A stretch of 64,000 nt of DNA from Bacillus sp. FJAT-22090 (GCF_001278755.1 NZ_CP012601.1:1612001-1676000), one strand, 5' to 3'; positions 36,524 to 46,916 are shown, counted from the stretch's first letter. Notes: generated by a model not told the origin, from the letters alone. Translations and numbers: made by a program.

Positions 36524-38299
36524 TCAATTAGTTAGAGGTAATCGGATAATGAATTTAGTACCAACACCTAGTTCACTTTCCACAGATAAATTACCATCAT
36601 GACGTTCTATTATATTTTTAGCAATTGCTAAACCAAGACCTGTTCCACTCTTTCCTCTCGTTCTTGCTTTATCCCCTTTATAAAAACGTTCGAAAACATA
36701 AGGAAGGTCTTCACTCGGTATGCCATAACCTGTGTCTTCCACTTCCATCACAAATTGATGGTCGATTTTCGAAATTCTAACTGTGACAGATCCTTTTTCC
36801 GTATGACGTAGAGCATTGTCAATTAAATTTGTCAGCACTTGTTCCATACGATCTTCATCGATTTCTAGCGTCATAGGCTCAAGTAAGTTTTGTTCAAAAT
36901 TTAAACGAAGATTTTTTTCTTTCGCTATTTGATCAAACTTTTGAGTAATTCGTTCAATTGTAGGTATTACCAATACTTCCTCTTTAAAAATACTTAAGTA
37001 GCCTGATTCTAAACGTGCTAAATCTAATAATTCTGTTACAAGTCTTCCCATTCGTTTAGATTCATCATAAATGATTCGAATCATCTCTTTACGGTCTTCC
37101 TCCGTCGTCACAACATCATCAATAATCGCTTCACTATATCCTTGTAGCATCGAAATTGGGGTTCTGAGTTCGTGTGAGACATTGGCAATAAAGTCAGAAC
37201 GCATTTTATCCAGCTGGTGTTGTTCTGTCATATCTCTCAGAACTACAACTGCTCCCCTAACCATCTCTTTACTGTAAAGAAGACTTATAGAAACGGAGAA
37301 ATAGGAACCTTTAATTTCTAATTCTTCATCTATCTCCTCTTCATTATGGAAAACGTGATCCAGTAAATGGTATAGTTCTGCAGGCAAATGAGAATTATCA
37401 GCTACTTCATTATTCATATGCCATTTTTGCATTAAAAGCTCCGCTTGTGGATTACTTACTTGCACGTTGAAATCTTTATTAAAAGTAATCACTGCATCTG
37501 TCATGGAAGTTAATATGTTTGATAGCTGTTCTTTTTCTTGATTAATCACTTCCACATGATGCTTTAATTGACTTCCCATTCGATTGAATGCGGTTGCCAA
37601 TCCTCCTATTTCATCCTTTTGATGATAGGAAACTTTTGCTTCAAAATTCCCTTTTGCTAGTTCTGAAGCTGCTTCTCGCATAGAGCGGAGCGGAGAGGTG
37701 ATCCTAGAAGTTAAGAAAAACGAAAACATGGTAGTTAGCAATAAAGCAATAAATCCTGATAAAAAGACAATGTTCGTTGTTTGGTTGGAGGTTTTGTTTA
37801 CCACGTCTAAACTTTGATATATAAATACACCGCCATGTATTTCATTATTTGACTCCAAAGGAGATGCTAGTATAATATATGATTCCATCTTATTCTCTTC
37901 TGTCATGGACGGCATTAACATTTTTTTAATAATTGTATCGTTAGATGTATAAACTTTTGTAAGTTCTTTATCTTTAAGTATTTTATCTCTAATAACATCT
38001 TTCTTTAAACCATCGTGAACAGACAAAGAAACGGAATTCGAATCTCTAACAATTAAGGCACTTGTTTCTGTACCAAGTATATCTTCTATAATTTGAAAGG
38101 AATCTTCCACCTGGTTGTACTCTTCCACTATTTTCCCTATAGTAGCTGCCTCTTGTCTTAAAGATTCTTCCGCTTGCTCTGTATGGAAATCTGTTAAGAA
38201 TTCTAGCATTAAAACGGTTACAATAAACAACACAAATAAGACGAGAAGCAATATGGTTCCCCATAGCTTCCCGACAACACTATTCCAAATTCTATTCAT
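36524..38299 (-). CDS. resE: Sensor histidine kinase ResE
   Basis: Redox/nitric-oxide-responsive kinase of the ResDE system. The 591-residue product has two membrane helices (about 10-32 and 165-188), an extracellular sensor between them, HAMP (about 190-240), PAS (about 250-345), the His box with HELRTP, and the ATPase N, G1 and G2 boxes (NLIDNALRHTEKG, DTGYGIP, GTGLGLAI). The ATG at 38297-38299 overlaps resD, so translation is likely coupled. Confidence 0.95.
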   Translation of the reverse strand: MNRIWNSVVGKLWGTILLLVLFVLFIVTVLMLEFLTDFHTEQAEESLRQEAATIGKIVEEYNQVEDSFQIIEDILGTETSALIVRDSNSVSLSVHDGLKKDVIRDKILKDKELTKVYTSNDTIIKKMLMPSMTEENKMESYIILASPLESNNEIHGGVFIYQSLDVVNKTSNQTTNIVFLSGFIALLLTTMFSFFLTSRITSPLRSMREAASELAKGNFEAKVSYHQKDEIGGLATAFNRMGSQLKHHVEVINQEKEQLSNILTSMTDAVITFNKDFNVQVSNPQAELLMQKWHMNNEVADNSHLPAELYHLLDHVFHNEEEIDEELEIKGSYFSVSISLLYSKEMVRGAVVVLRDMTEQHQLDKMRSDFIANVSHELRTPISMLQGYSEAIIDDVVTTEEDRKEMIRIIYDESKRMGRLVTELLDLARLESGYLSIFKEEVLVIPTIERITQKFDQIAKEKNLRLNFEQNLLEPMTLEIDEDRMEQVLTNLIDNALRHTEKGSVTVRISKIDHQFVMEVEDTGYGIPSEDLPYVFERFYKGDKARTRGKSGTGLGLAIAKNIIERHDGNLSVESELGVGTKFIIRLPLTN

Positions 38300-39008
38300 T
38301 GACAACCTCAAATTTGTAACCTACACCCCAAACAGTTACGATCATTTTAGCCGCCTTTTCAGATACTCTATTTAACTTCTCACGTAACCGTTTTACATGG
38401 GTATCGACTGTTCTCAAATCTCCAAAGAAATCATAATGCCAAACTTCTTTTAACAACTGTTCTCGATCAAACACTTTGTCTGGTGCTTTTGCTAAAAAGT
38501 AAAGTAACTCATATTCCTTTGGAGTTAAGCTTACTTCAACACCATCTGCAGTAACACGATGTGCATCATGATCAATAGTTAAATGAGGAAATACTACAAT
38601 ATCTTTTGAAGCAGAAGCTCCTTGAATAGGTGACAATACAGCAGAGCGTTTTAAAATAGCTTTAATGCGCAAGACTACTTCCCTTGGACTAAATGGTTTT
38701 ACTATGTAGTCATCAGCACCAAGTTCAAATCCCTCGACTCTGTTTGCTTCTTCGCCTTTAGCAGTTAACAATATGACCGGTGTTTCCTTATGTCCTCTTA
38801 ATTCAGTAATTACTTCAATACCGTCTTTCTCAGGCATCATAATATCTAATAATATACAATTATAATCATTCTCTAAGGCAAGTTGTAATGCAATTTCTCC
38901 ATTTTCTGCTTCTTCAACTTCGTAACCTTCACGTTCTAAATACATTTTTAACAATCGACGGATACGTTCCTCATCGTCTACTACTAAAAGCTTAATCATT
39001 TCAGACAT
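38292..39008 (-). CDS. resD: Response regulator ResD
   Basis: OmpR-family activator of anaerobic and cytochrome genes. The 238-residue product has a receiver domain with LLVVDDEERIRR, the phospho-acceptor in LLDIMMPEKDG, the conserved Lys in DDYIVKPFSPRE, and a winged-helix domain (LTPKEYELLYFLA; VDTHVKRLREKL). The ATG at 39006-39008 has GAAGGG nine bases upstream. A terminator after resC suggests a separate resDE promoter. Confidence 0.95.
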   Translation of the reverse strand: MSEMIKLLVVDDEERIRRLLKMYLEREGYEVEEAENGEIALQLALENDYNCILLDIMMPEKDGIEVITELRGHKETPVILLTAKGEEANRVEGFELGADDYIVKPFSPREVVLRIKAILKRSAVLSPIQGASASKDIVVFPHLTIDHDAHRVTADGVEVSLTPKEYELLYFLAKAPDKVFDREQLLKEVWHYDFFGDLRTVDTHVKRLREKLNRVSEKAAKMIVTVWGVGYKFEVVNE

Positions 39009-39071
39009 AATATCATACCCTTCTATCAACTTCTAATATATATTGTACAATTAGTCGTACTAAATTGAAAG

Positions 39072-39106
39072 AAAAGCTCCTATCTCTTTAAGAGACAAGA
39101 GCTTTT
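39072..39106 (-). terminator. Terminator between resC and resD
   Basis: AAAAGCTC and GAGCTTTT enclose a second inner hairpin CTCTT-AAGAG, with T residues on the minus-strand side. It may let resABC be expressed apart from resDE. Confidence 0.75.
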
Positions 39107-39203
39107 TCGTTTATTTATAGAATAGAATATTAAACTCTATCGCTACTTGTACAGACTTCATACACTATTCCCCGAGAGTTATATAAGCACATAAGCAATT
39201 CTA

Positions 39204-40394
39204 TTAAGCGTAAGAGTGTAAGCCAGCAATAATTAAGTTTACTGCTATTAAATTGAACATAATAATTATAAAACCAATTAAAGCTAGCCAAGCAGATTTT
39301 TCACCATGCCAACCTTTAGTTAGACGTAAGTGAAGGAACACTGCGTAGAACAACCAAGTAATAAGCGCCCAAACCTCTTTTGGATCCCAGCCCCAGAATC
39401 TAGACCATGCCTCATGTGCCCAAATCATTGCAAAAATTAGTGCTCCTAAAGTGAACACAGGGAAACCAATAAGAACTGAACGATACCCAATTTCATCCAT
39501 ATATTGAGAGTTAGCTTTTTTAGCAAATGGTTGCAGCACAGCTGCTATAGGTTTGCGTAAAATTAAACGCAGTATTACATATAATATTGTTCCAAAAATA
39601 ACAGACCATGTAACAATCGTAAGTTTTTTAGCATTTACTAATGGCGGCATTTCCACCAGTGGTTCCATTGCATTTTCTGTGATGGCTTCTGATTTATTCA
39701 TTCCAAAAATAGCTGGCATGTTATATTCCATTTCAGCTGCATTACCTTCTTTATTTACATAACTATATTCAGCCCTATAGTCTGCAATTGTAAATGCAGT
39801 CGTAGAAATGACAAAACCAAGAACTAAAACAACCAAATACATAACTGCCTCTATCCAAAAGCTCTGTTTTGATTTTTTTGTCAGATCAATATTTTTTAGA
39901 AGCCAAATTAATCCTGCAACGGCACTAATGGCTAAAATGGATTCACCAAGTGCCGCAGTAATTACATGGACAGTCAACCAGTAACTTTTAAGAGCCGGGA
40001 TTAACGGGGTAATATCTCTTGGGAACATACTTGCATATGCAATGATTAATACGGCAATTGGTAATGCAAAAAGCCCAAGAGAAGGTACTCTATAAATAAA
40101 GTAAATTAAAATAAATGCCCCTACAACCATCATCCCAAACGCAGTTGTAAACTCAAATAAATTACTAACCGGAGCATGTCCAGCTGCAATCCATCTTGTA
40201 AAAAAGTAACCAAGATTGGATATAAAACCAATAATAGTAACTGTAATCGCTAATTTTCCCCAGCGATCAAATGATTTTGAAGTAGTATTCTCCGAGCTAG
40301 AACCTTTTACTGCTCCCCCGAATAAAAAAGTTGCAACTAAATAAGCAATAAATGCTATTAATAATAAGGTACTACTAAGTGATACCAAATCCAT
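39204..40394 (-). CDS. resC: Cytochrome c biogenesis protein ResC (CcsA type)
   Basis: Heme-handling membrane protein of the System II cytochrome c maturation complex. The 396-residue product has about eight helices and the tryptophan-rich WWD-type motif [13 protein letters not shown], with heme-ligand histidines in [16 protein letters not shown] and GLHSYA contexts. It starts 4 bases after resB. It works with ResB. Confidence 0.94.
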   Translation of the reverse strand: MDLVSLSSTLLLIAFIAYLVATFLFGGAVKGSSSENTTSKSFDRWGKLAITVTIIGFISNLGYFFTRWIAAGHAPVSNLFEFTTAFGMMVVGAFILIYFIYRVPSLGLFALPIAVLIIAYASMFPRDITPLIPALKSYWLTVHVITAALGESILAISAVAGLIWLLKNIDLTKKSKQSFWIEAVMYLVVLVLGFVISTTAFTIADYRAEYSYVNKEGNAAEMEYNMPAIFGMNKSEAITENAMEPLVEMPPLVNAKKLTIVTWSVIFGTILYVILRLILRKPIAAVLQPFAKKANSQYMDEIGYRSVLIGFPVFTLGALIFAMIWAHEAWSRFWGWDPKEVWALITWLFYAVFLHLRLTKGWHGEKSAWLALIGFIIIMFNLIAVNLIIAGLHSYA

Positions 40395-40398
40395 AAAA

Positions 40399-42048
40399 CT
40401 AGACTCCTTTCTCTTTTTCCGCTTTAGCGTCTAAATCTTGTTGGTCTTCATAAGGTGGAAGAATCGCAACTTTTGAAACTGCATCTAAGTCTTTTTGAAT
40501 ACTTAACCAGTTTTTGTTTGTATGTGCTGCAATTACAACTTGCCCATCTTCTAATTGCTGCAACCATATACGACGATGATTCCAGTATGAACCTTGGGCT
40601 ACCCCAATCATGAAGATCAGTCCGCCAAGTCCGAGTAAAGGAAGCGTTAAATCTTTGCGAATAGTTAAACCAGAAACATCTCTTGTCTCAACGCTTTGGA
40701 ATGCAATCTTATGCTGATTTTCGCCAAGTGGCTCTAATGTTTCTTTGATCATTACAAAGCTTGTTTCTCCTTTTGGAAATTCCGGACTATACATTTTCAC
40801 CAAAAATGCAGGATTATTAGGAAGCGGCGATTGTGATTGTGGAACTCCATCTTCAAAACCAGTGAAATCCGCGTAATAATCCATAATTTCCACTTTGTAG
40901 CCATCTTTTAACTGATATTCTGCTTGGGGATTAGCCAAATCAATTGTAAATTCCCCGAAAGACTCCTTAGAAGCTTTGTCTTGTAATTGGAATGTCATAG
41001 ATTTTAATTCATCTAAACGGAAATCCATTTGGAAGACAGAGAAGTTATCAAATTTAAGCGGTTGATTCACTTGAATTGATTCTTCTTTAATAGGTTTTAA
41101 ATCATCAGGTTTTCCTGCAATTGCATCATCTGCACCTTTATATAACACAACATCTGATTGATAATTTTTAGCAATTGTTCCAACTCGGTCAATTGCTTCA
41201 CCAAACACTTCTTCCGACTCTTCCTTTGAATACGTTTCATAAATAAAATCTTTGCTTTCCAAGAAGTATCCATTTGTCTTTGGTATGTAAAGTGTTTCTC
41301 CTTCTCTTAGCCACATTGTTTCATCCACATAAAATCCCGGTATAGCTCTCAACATAACTCCAAATAAGAAGATAATTAGACCAAGATGATTCACATATGG
41401 GCCCCAACGAGAAAAACGACCTTTTTCTGCTAAGATTGCATTTCCTTCTCGTTTTACTTTATAGCGCATTGTATTCAGTTTTTCTTCTGCTTTATTTAAA
41501 GAATCTAATGGCTCTTCCACATTGCCAATTCCATAAATACGCTGACGACTTAAAAAACTGATATGTCTTTTCGTTTTTTGTTTCTTAAGAGATTTATAAA
41601 GTGGAATTACACGGTCTAAACTTGCAATAACTAATGAAATCCCTAACATACCAACTAATGTTTGGAACCACCATGAGCTATATAAGTCTGATAATCCCAA
41701 TTCATAATAAACTTTCCCGAAAGTACCATATACTCTCTCATAATACGCGGCAATATCTGCTTCCGATACCGCAGGTACATAGAACACTTGTGGTAATATT
41801 GTCCCTATCGCAGCCGCCACTAAAATAGCAACAATTATCCACATACCGACTTTCACACTAGAAAAGAAATTCCAAATCTTATCAATAATTGTTTTGTTAT
41901 ATGTTTGAGACCTTCTAGCAGATCCTTCATAACGCATGTCTACTAGTTTTTTTTCTTTTATTTCTTGTGATAAAGGACGACCACAGCTTTCACATAACTC
42001 TGTACCAGCTGGGTTTACGTTACCGCATGTACAAACTATTTTGTCCAT
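40399..42048 (-). CDS. resB: Cytochrome c biogenesis protein ResB (Ccs1 type)
   Basis: Membrane partner of ResC for heme delivery and attachment. The 549-residue product begins with a short zinc-ribbon-like stretch ([17 protein letters not shown] at residues 6-22), then helices near 70-90, 120-145, 215-235 and a last one near 480-500, with a large external domain between. The ribbon is a feature of the Bacillus branch as I recall. The ATG follows TAAAGGAG. Confidence 0.94.
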   Translation of the reverse strand: MDKIVCTCGNVNPAGTELCESCGRPLSQEIKEKKLVDMRYEGSARRSQTYNKTIIDKIWNFFSSVKVGMWIIVAILVAAAIGTILPQVFYVPAVSEADIAAYYERVYGTFGKVYYELGLSDLYSSWWFQTLVGMLGISLVIASLDRVIPLYKSLKKQKTKRHISFLSRQRIYGIGNVEEPLDSLNKAEEKLNTMRYKVKREGNAILAEKGRFSRWGPYVNHLGLIIFLFGVMLRAIPGFYVDETMWLREGETLYIPKTNGYFLESKDFIYETYSKEESEEVFGEAIDRVGTIAKNYQSDVVLYKGADDAIAGKPDDLKPIKEESIQVNQPLKFDNFSVFQMDFRLDELKSMTFQLQDKASKESFGEFTIDLANPQAEYQLKDGYKVEIMDYYADFTGFEDGVPQSQSPLPNNPAFLVKMYSPEFPKGETSFVMIKETLEPLGENQHKIAFQSVETRDVSGLTIRKDLTLPLLGLGGLIFMIGVAQGSYWNHRRIWLQQLEDGQVVIAAHTNKNWLSIQKDLDAVSKVAILPPYEDQQDLDAKAEKEKGV

Positions 42049-42062
42049 TTATACGAACTCCT

Positions 42063-42599
42063 TTAGGAAGGTTTAACCTGTTCCATAAAATTAGCAATGT
42101 CTTGCTCTGTCATTTCACCTTTTATAATTTTCTCAATACGACCTTCTGGATTAATTAAAAAAGTAGTTGGCAGGGGATCGATATTATATAGTTCCATTAC
42201 ACTTTTATTCCGATCAATTGCAATAGGAAAAGTTAAACCATATCGATTAACAAAGCTATTTACTTTTAAATCAGATTCCCCAATATTAATTGCCAGTGTT
42301 TGAACACCCTGATCCTTATACTCATTGTACTGGTTGTCCATTGCTGGCATCTCTGTTGCGCAAGGTTTACACCACGTACCCCAAAAATTTAAGAAAATAC
42401 CTTCACCTTGATAATCAGAAAGTTTATGCTCGTTACCATTCATATCTACTAACATAAAATCTGGTGCTTTATCACCTACTTGAAGGACGGCGTTTTTTTC
42501 TTTGTTTAAGTTGGAGTAAACAGTAAACACAATTGCAAATGTAAGCACTACCAAAATAACAGTTCTTATATAAAAACGCTGTTTTTTAGTTTGAGCCAT
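42063..42599 (-). CDS. resA: Thiol-disulfide oxidoreductase ResA
   Basis: Membrane-anchored thioredoxin-like protein that reduces the apocytochrome c heme site. The 178-residue product has one N-terminal helix (about 9-29) and the active site WGTWCKPC; DGVQTLAIN-like and cis-Pro PTTFLI regions are present. The ATG at 42597-42599 has GGAGG eight bases upstream. It heads resABC. Confidence 0.95.
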   Translation of the reverse strand: MAQTKKQRFYIRTVILVVLTFAIVFTVYSNLNKEKNAVLQVGDKAPDFMLVDMNGNEHKLSDYQGEGIFLNFWGTWCKPCATEMPAMDNQYNEYKDQGVQTLAINIGESDLKVNSFVNRYGLTFPIAIDRNKSVMELYNIDPLPTTFLINPEGRIEKIIKGEMTEQDIANFMEQVKPS

Positions 42600-42698
42600 T
42601 TCATTTTCCTCCATTTCCAAACATAACCGACACTATTATACCAAAATAAATACACACAAAAATTAAGACTTATGACTGCTTTGTGAACAAAAAATCCT

Positions 42699-43433
42699 TT
42701 ATTTCCCTACCTTACCTGTTTCAGCTAGAACTCTTAATTGTTTGACCTCATGAGTAGTAAGCTCTCTCCATTCTCCCGCATTTAAACCATGCAGTGTTAA
42801 AAAACCAAACTGCTCACGCTTTAATTTTTGCACAGGGAAACCGATTGCATCAAACATACGACGAACTTGTCTATTCTTACCTTCATGAATTGTAATTTCT
42901 ACAATAGCTTTATTTGTCTTTCTTTCAGAAGACAATAGTTTTACCCGAGCAGGAGCAGTTTTTCCATCCTCTAAAACAATTCCACGTTCTAGGGGACGTA
43001 ATTGTTCTTTTAATGGAATACCTTTTACCCGCGCTACATACGTTTTATCTACTTTGAATTTAGGATGTGTTAAAGCATAAGAAAAGTCTCCGTCATTTGT
43101 AAGTAATAATAAACCTGAAGTTTCGTAGTCTAATCTTCCTACAGGATATAGACGCTCCGTAACATGAGGTAAGAGATCGGTCACAGTTTTTCTACCCTTA
43201 TCATCCGATACAGCTGATATAACCCCTCTAGGCTTATAGAGTAAATAGTAAACTTTTTGCTCTTTTTCTAATTTAACTCCTTCTACTTCCACTGTATCCG
43301 AATCCGATACTTTTATTCCGAGTTCCGTGACTACTTTACCGTTTACTTTAACTTTTCCTTGTAGGATCAGTTCTTCTGATTTTCTTCTTGATGCTACCCC
43401 TGCATGAGCAAGTACTTTTTGTAATCTTTCCAA
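42699..43433 (-). CDS. rluB: 23S rRNA pseudouridine synthase RluB
   Basis: Makes pseudouridine in 23S rRNA helix 90. The 244-residue product has an S4 domain (1-60; RLQKVLAHAGVASRRK), then the RsuA-family catalytic core with the aspartate motif GRLDYETSGLLLLTNDG and KTYVARV; ends with NRQVRRMFDAIG. TTG start at 43431-43433 with CGAGGTG upstream. It precedes resA. Confidence 0.95.
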   Translation of the reverse strand: MERLQKVLAHAGVASRRKSEELILQGKVKVNGKVVTELGIKVSDSDTVEVEGVKLEKEQKVYYLLYKPRGVISAVSDDKGRKTVTDLLPHVTERLYPVGRLDYETSGLLLLTNDGDFSYALTHPKFKVDKTYVARVKGIPLKEQLRPLERGIVLEDGKTAPARVKLLSSERKTNKAIVEITIHEGKNRQVRRMFDAIGFPVQKLKREQFGFLTLHGLNAGEWRELTTHEVKQLRVLAETGKVGK

Positions 43434-43503
43434 TTAATTCACCTCGTCCATTCTTTCCACTAACATGAGTGAATTATGTCATACTTTCAGCCAAATTAAA
43501 AGA

Positions 43504-43529
43504 AGACAGTCTTTTTAGAAAAACTGTCT
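43504..43529 (-). terminator. Terminator of the dacB-like gene
   Basis: AGACAGT and ACTGTCT with an A/T-rich centre, followed on the minus strand by TCTTTTAATTT. Confidence 0.65.
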
Positions 43530-43540
43530 CCTCCGATTGT

Positions 43541-44524
43541 TTATTTTATTTTATCTACTTTAAATCGTAAAGCAAGTTCATTATTAATGTAGACATTCCA
43601 CATATATGGATTGGAATCTTTTTTCCTTGGTATATGTAAAACATTTTGGAGTTGCTCTTTTTCATCTTTGTTTAATAGTAATATATAGTCTTTTTTAACC
43701 TTGATTACTTCTTTATTAAAAATTTTATATTTACCTTTTTCCACTACTTTAACGTTTTCATAATTTGCGAAAATATTATCAGCTAATGCAGTATGTGTCT
43801 TCCAATCATTTGAGTTATTCAATGTCACAACGATTATTTCTTTCGAACCATCTTTAAAATAAGTAACAAGCGTTCTGCCTGCTCTTTTTGTAAAACCAGT
43901 TTTACCAGCAATAGCTTGATCTGAATAATGGAGAAGTTTATGTTTGTTTTTCCAAATCACATTTCTCTCTTTTGGTCGAAACGTTTTGGCGGAAGCTATT
44001 TTCTCAAAATCTTCATCTTTAAGGGCAAGTCGAAGCATATTAGCCATATCTATTGCAGATGAATAATGATCATCATGATGAAGTCCTGACGGATTAGTAA
44101 AATGTGAATTTTCTAGTCCTGCAAGTTGCATTTTCTCATTCATCATTTTGACAAATCCTTCAACCGACCCCCCTGCATGTTCAGCAAGTGCATAGGCAGC
44201 ATCGTTACCCGATTGTAAAAGAAGACCATAAAGAAGAGATTCTACAGTCCATACTTCACCAGCTTGTAAATATAAAGAAGATCCTTCTTGCGAGGCTGCT
44301 TGTGTTGAAATCGTAATTTCTTCATCTAAATCAGAAGCATCAAGAACTGTTAAAGCTGTCCAAACTTTTGTTAGACTAGCAATCGGTAGCTCTGCATGAG
44401 CATTGCTTCCCTCTAGTAATCTACCAGAGTTAACATCAATGGCTACGTAAGAGGAAGAAGCCTCTACACCAGTTGTTTGCCAAAGTAGCAAGAACATCAA
44501 GATAAGCAGTGTTTTTTTGAAAAT
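43541..44524 (-). CDS. dacB: D-alanyl-D-alanine carboxypeptidase, probably starting at an ATT codon
   Basis: A penicillin-binding protein removing terminal D-Ala from peptidoglycan stems. The three active-site motifs are present: SLTK, SGN and KTG. It has 327 residues if read from ATT at 44522-44524, which sits 8 bases after AGAGGAG and opens MFKKTLLILMF, a proper signal peptide. The first canonical codons, TTG at 44498-44500 and ATG at 44495-44497, leave no basic N-terminus and have no ribosome site; an in-frame TAA lies just upstream. It takes the B. subtilis dacB place but could equally replace DacF. Confidence 0.87.
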   Translation of the reverse strand: MFKKTLLILMFLLLWQTTGVEASSSYVAIDVNSGRLLEGSNAHAELPIASLTKVWTALTVLDASDLDEEITISTQAASQEGSSLYLQAGEVWTVESLLYGLLLQSGNDAAYALAEHAGGSVEGFVKMMNEKMQLAGLENSHFTNPSGLHHDDHYSSAIDMANMLRLALKDEDFEKIASAKTFRPKERNVIWKNKHKLLHYSDQAIAGKTGFTKRAGRTLVTYFKDGSKEIIVVTLNNSNDWKTHTALADNIFANYENVKVVEKGKYKIFNKEVIKVKKDYILLLNKDEKEQLQNVLHIPRKKDSNPYMWNVYINNELALRFKVDKIK

Positions 44525-44544
44525 TTTATTTACTCCTCTTTAAT

Positions 44545-45117
44545 TTATTCCTGATTTACAAATGCTTCCTGGAACTTCGTCATAAACAAGTCAGTGTCTT
44601 CCATATCATCCACTGCAATTTCATCCGGAAGTGGTGGAAGTGCTGAAATATTCTTTAATCCAAAATATTGAAGGAATTCGTTTGTAGTACCATATAAAAT
44701 GGCTCTACCAGTGCCTTCTGCTCGACCAACTTCTTGAATAAGACCTTTAGCAGATAAAGTATAAATTGGTCGTTCTGATTTCACCCCACGGATGTCCTCT
44801 ATCTCAACCCTCGTGATTGGTTGCTTATACGCAATAATAGCTAGTACTTCTAAGGATGCTTGAGAAAGAGACTGAGTAGTGGGATTCTCAACCAATTTTT
44901 GTATGCTTTGTACATTTTCAAGCTTAGTTACTAATTGATATGTACCTGCTAACTGTTTAATGATGATACCTCTTTCTTCCTTACTCTCGTAATCTACTAT
45001 CATTTTTTCTATAGTTTCTGTAATCTGTTGTTCTGTCGTTTCACTCAAAAATGCTAGTTGTTTTATTGTTAAACCATCATCTCCACTTACAAACAACAAG
45101 CTTTCAATTTTACTCAT
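44545..45117 (-). CDS. scpB: Segregation and condensation protein B
   Basis: Subunit of the SMC-ScpAB condensin that organises newly replicated origins. The 190-residue product is a tandem winged-helix protein (KIESLLFVSGDDGLTIKQLA at the start; QPITRVEIEDIRGV in the second). I choose ATG at 45115-45117, which overlaps the scpA stop by 8 bases (ATGAGTAA); starts further upstream give an unlike extension. Translation is probably coupled to scpA. Confidence 0.94.
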   Translation of the reverse strand: MSKIESLLFVSGDDGLTIKQLAFLSETTEQQITETIEKMIVDYESKEERGIIIKQLAGTYQLVTKLENVQSIQKLVENPTTQSLSQASLEVLAIIAYKQPITRVEIEDIRGVKSERPIYTLSAKGLIQEVGRAEGTGRAILYGTTNEFLQYFGLKNISALPPLPDEIAVDDMEDTDLFMTKFQEAFVNQE

Positions 45118-45889
45118 CAATTTCATCGTCGAATTCACTTTCAAAATCTTCCTTTCGCAATAGAACAAATAATTCCTCAAAATTGCTTTTTTGTTCTACT
45201 TGAACAATCTGCCGCTTCATTAACTCTAGTAAGGATAAAAAAGTTGTTACAATTGTCGTTTTATCCCTAGTAGGAAAAAGATTATAAAAAGATATTTTCC
45301 CCCCACTTTTCTTTAAAGTGGATATAACATTTTTCATCTGATCTTTTATCGAAATTTCTTGTTTACTTATTCGAGTATGAAGTGGAGCATTCAATTGTTT
45401 CCTTCTAAGCATTTTTTGGAAGGCACCCAACATATCATACACATTTACATCAAGTTCAAATAATGCTAACTGCTTACTATCCTGAAAACCACTTAAATCA
45501 GCAGGAGGTCTTGTATAAAAGAGACTAGAAGATTCCTCCATCTCTTGTAGATTACTTGCCGCTTCTTTGTATTTCTTATATTCTATTAACTTTAAAACTA
45601 ATTCATCCCTTGGGTCATCTAACGAAAGATCAAAATCATCATCCATTTCGTCATCTTGATGTATAGGGAGTAACATTTTACTTTTAATGGATAATAAAGT
45701 CGCTGCCATCACTAAATACTCGCTAGCTTCATTTAACTCGAGCACCCGCATAGCATGTATATGCTCCATATATTGTGATGTGATCTCCGCCATTTTAATA
45801 TCATATATATCTATTTCCAAACGATTTATTAAATGTAATAATAAATCCAGAGGTCCTTCAAACGCCTCCGTTTTAACTTCATAAGACAT
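45110..45889 (-). CDS. scpA: Segregation and condensation protein A
   Basis: Kleisin subunit bridging the SMC heads. The 259-residue product has the conserved opening FEGPLDLLLHLI, DIYDIKMAEIT and EYLVMAATLL, and a C-terminal winged helix (about 175-245). The ATG at 45887-45889 has GGTGGAG upstream. It is divergent from ypuF, with 54 bases between. Confidence 0.95.
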   Translation of the reverse strand: MSYEVKTEAFEGPLDLLLHLINRLEIDIYDIKMAEITSQYMEHIHAMRVLELNEASEYLVMAATLLSIKSKMLLPIHQDDEMDDDFDLSLDDPRDELVLKLIEYKKYKEAASNLQEMEESSSLFYTRPPADLSGFQDSKQLALFELDVNVYDMLGAFQKMLRRKQLNAPLHTRISKQEISIKDQMKNVISTLKKSGGKISFYNLFPTRDKTTIVTTFLSLLELMKRQIVQVEQKSNFEELFVLLRKEDFESEFDDEIDE

Positions 45890-45943
45890 AAAACTCCACC
45901 TATTATCGGTTTTTAACATCATTATAGAGGAAAGGTGATACTA

Positions 45944-46450
45944 TTGCATCCTACATTCCATCCTAATTTCGTACAATTTATAAAAGAATTTAATGTGACA
46001 CACGATTATTTTGAATGTCACGAGGTATTAGAAGATTATTGGAAAGAGGTTGCCCCAAAACAAAAAAGTCATCCTTTAACCGCGTTAATATTAATGTCTA
46101 CAAGTATGTATCATTGGCGTAGGGGAAATAATCCAGGAGCTCTAAAAACCATGCAAACGAGTATAAAACGGTTAATAGAAACTAGTGGCTCACCTTTTTA
46201 TGAAACCATTGATTATAGTAATCTAATACAGGACACTGCAAGTTCATTAATACATATGCAAGAAAACGAACCATTTCAGCCTTTTCTTGTTTCTATTAAA
46301 GATCCGCATTTAAACTCATTAGTAGAAAATTACAATATCGAAACTAGTTATGATAAAAATTTTCTTATTCATAAGCATATGCTAAGAGATCGTTCAGAAA
46401 TACTTGCAGAGAGAGAAAAAAGCAAAAAAAGAAGAAATGACATTTTATAA
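45944..46450 (+). CDS. ypuF: DUF309 protein, YpuF-like
   Basis: A 168-residue protein whose N-terminus has the DUF309 signature HDYFECHEVLEDYWKE and WRRGNNPGALK. Function unknown. The start is probably TTG at 45944 after AGGAAAGGTG; a GTG at 45935 lies within that site. Its position next to scpA matches B. subtilis ypuF. It converges on ribT. Confidence 0.85.
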   Translation: MHPTFHPNFVQFIKEFNVTHDYFECHEVLEDYWKEVAPKQKSHPLTALILMSTSMYHWRRGNNPGALKTMQTSIKRLIETSGSPFYETIDYSNLIQDTASSLIHMQENEPFQPFLVSIKDPHLNSLVENYNIETSYDKNFLIHKHMLRDRSEILAEREKSKKRRNDIL

Positions 46451-46461
46451 TGTCATTCTTC
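46431..46461 (+). terminator. Terminator overlapping the ypuF stop codon
   Basis: GAAG-AATGACATT and its complement around a 4-base loop, followed by TTTCTT. The stop codon of ypuF is inside the hairpin. Confidence 0.7.
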
Positions 46462-46498
46462 TTTCTTAACAGAACTTTAATCGGAATACATTAAGAAT

Positions 46499-46858
46499 CT
46501 AAACCTCTTCATCTTCTGTCTTACATTTTTCGTAGAAAGCTTTAATATCCTCTGATGGTTGAATAGATGTTGTATGTAAAATAGATGGCAAATTCTGTAT
46601 CATATCTTTTCCTATACCTTCTCCTCGATGAGAAGGATTGACTGAAATATGTTGAATGATTCCATCTGTACCATTCATTCTAACACCAATTAGCCCTACT
46701 AGATCTTCATCTTTTTTCCAAAGAAACAAATGCCACTCGGGATCGGTTTCATATAGATGAATTGTTTCCAATAGTTTTTTCACGTCTTTCTCGTGAGGCA
46801 TAAAGGAAAGTAGTCCCATTGATATTTTTTCAAATGTTTTTTTATAACGTAGCAACAT
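46499..46858 (-). CDS. ribT: GNAT-family acetyltransferase RibT
   Basis: A 119-residue GNAT protein with the acetyl-CoA motif ISVNPSHRGEGIGKDMI. It opens MLLRYKKTFEKISMGLLSFMP, which I recognise from B. subtilis RibT. There ribT ends the rib operon; here no ribDEAH is adjacent, only ypuF and lysA. Its substrate is unknown. Confidence 0.88.
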   Translation of the reverse strand: MLLRYKKTFEKISMGLLSFMPHEKDVKKLLETIHLYETDPEWHLFLWKKDEDLVGLIGVRMNGTDGIIQHISVNPSHRGEGIGKDMIQNLPSILHTTSIQPSEDIKAFYEKCKTEDEEV

Positions 46859-46916
46859 AGTTAAGACCCTCTTTTAATTTCTTTAAAAGAATATTTTTAC
46901 GTGACAATTTTTTCAA

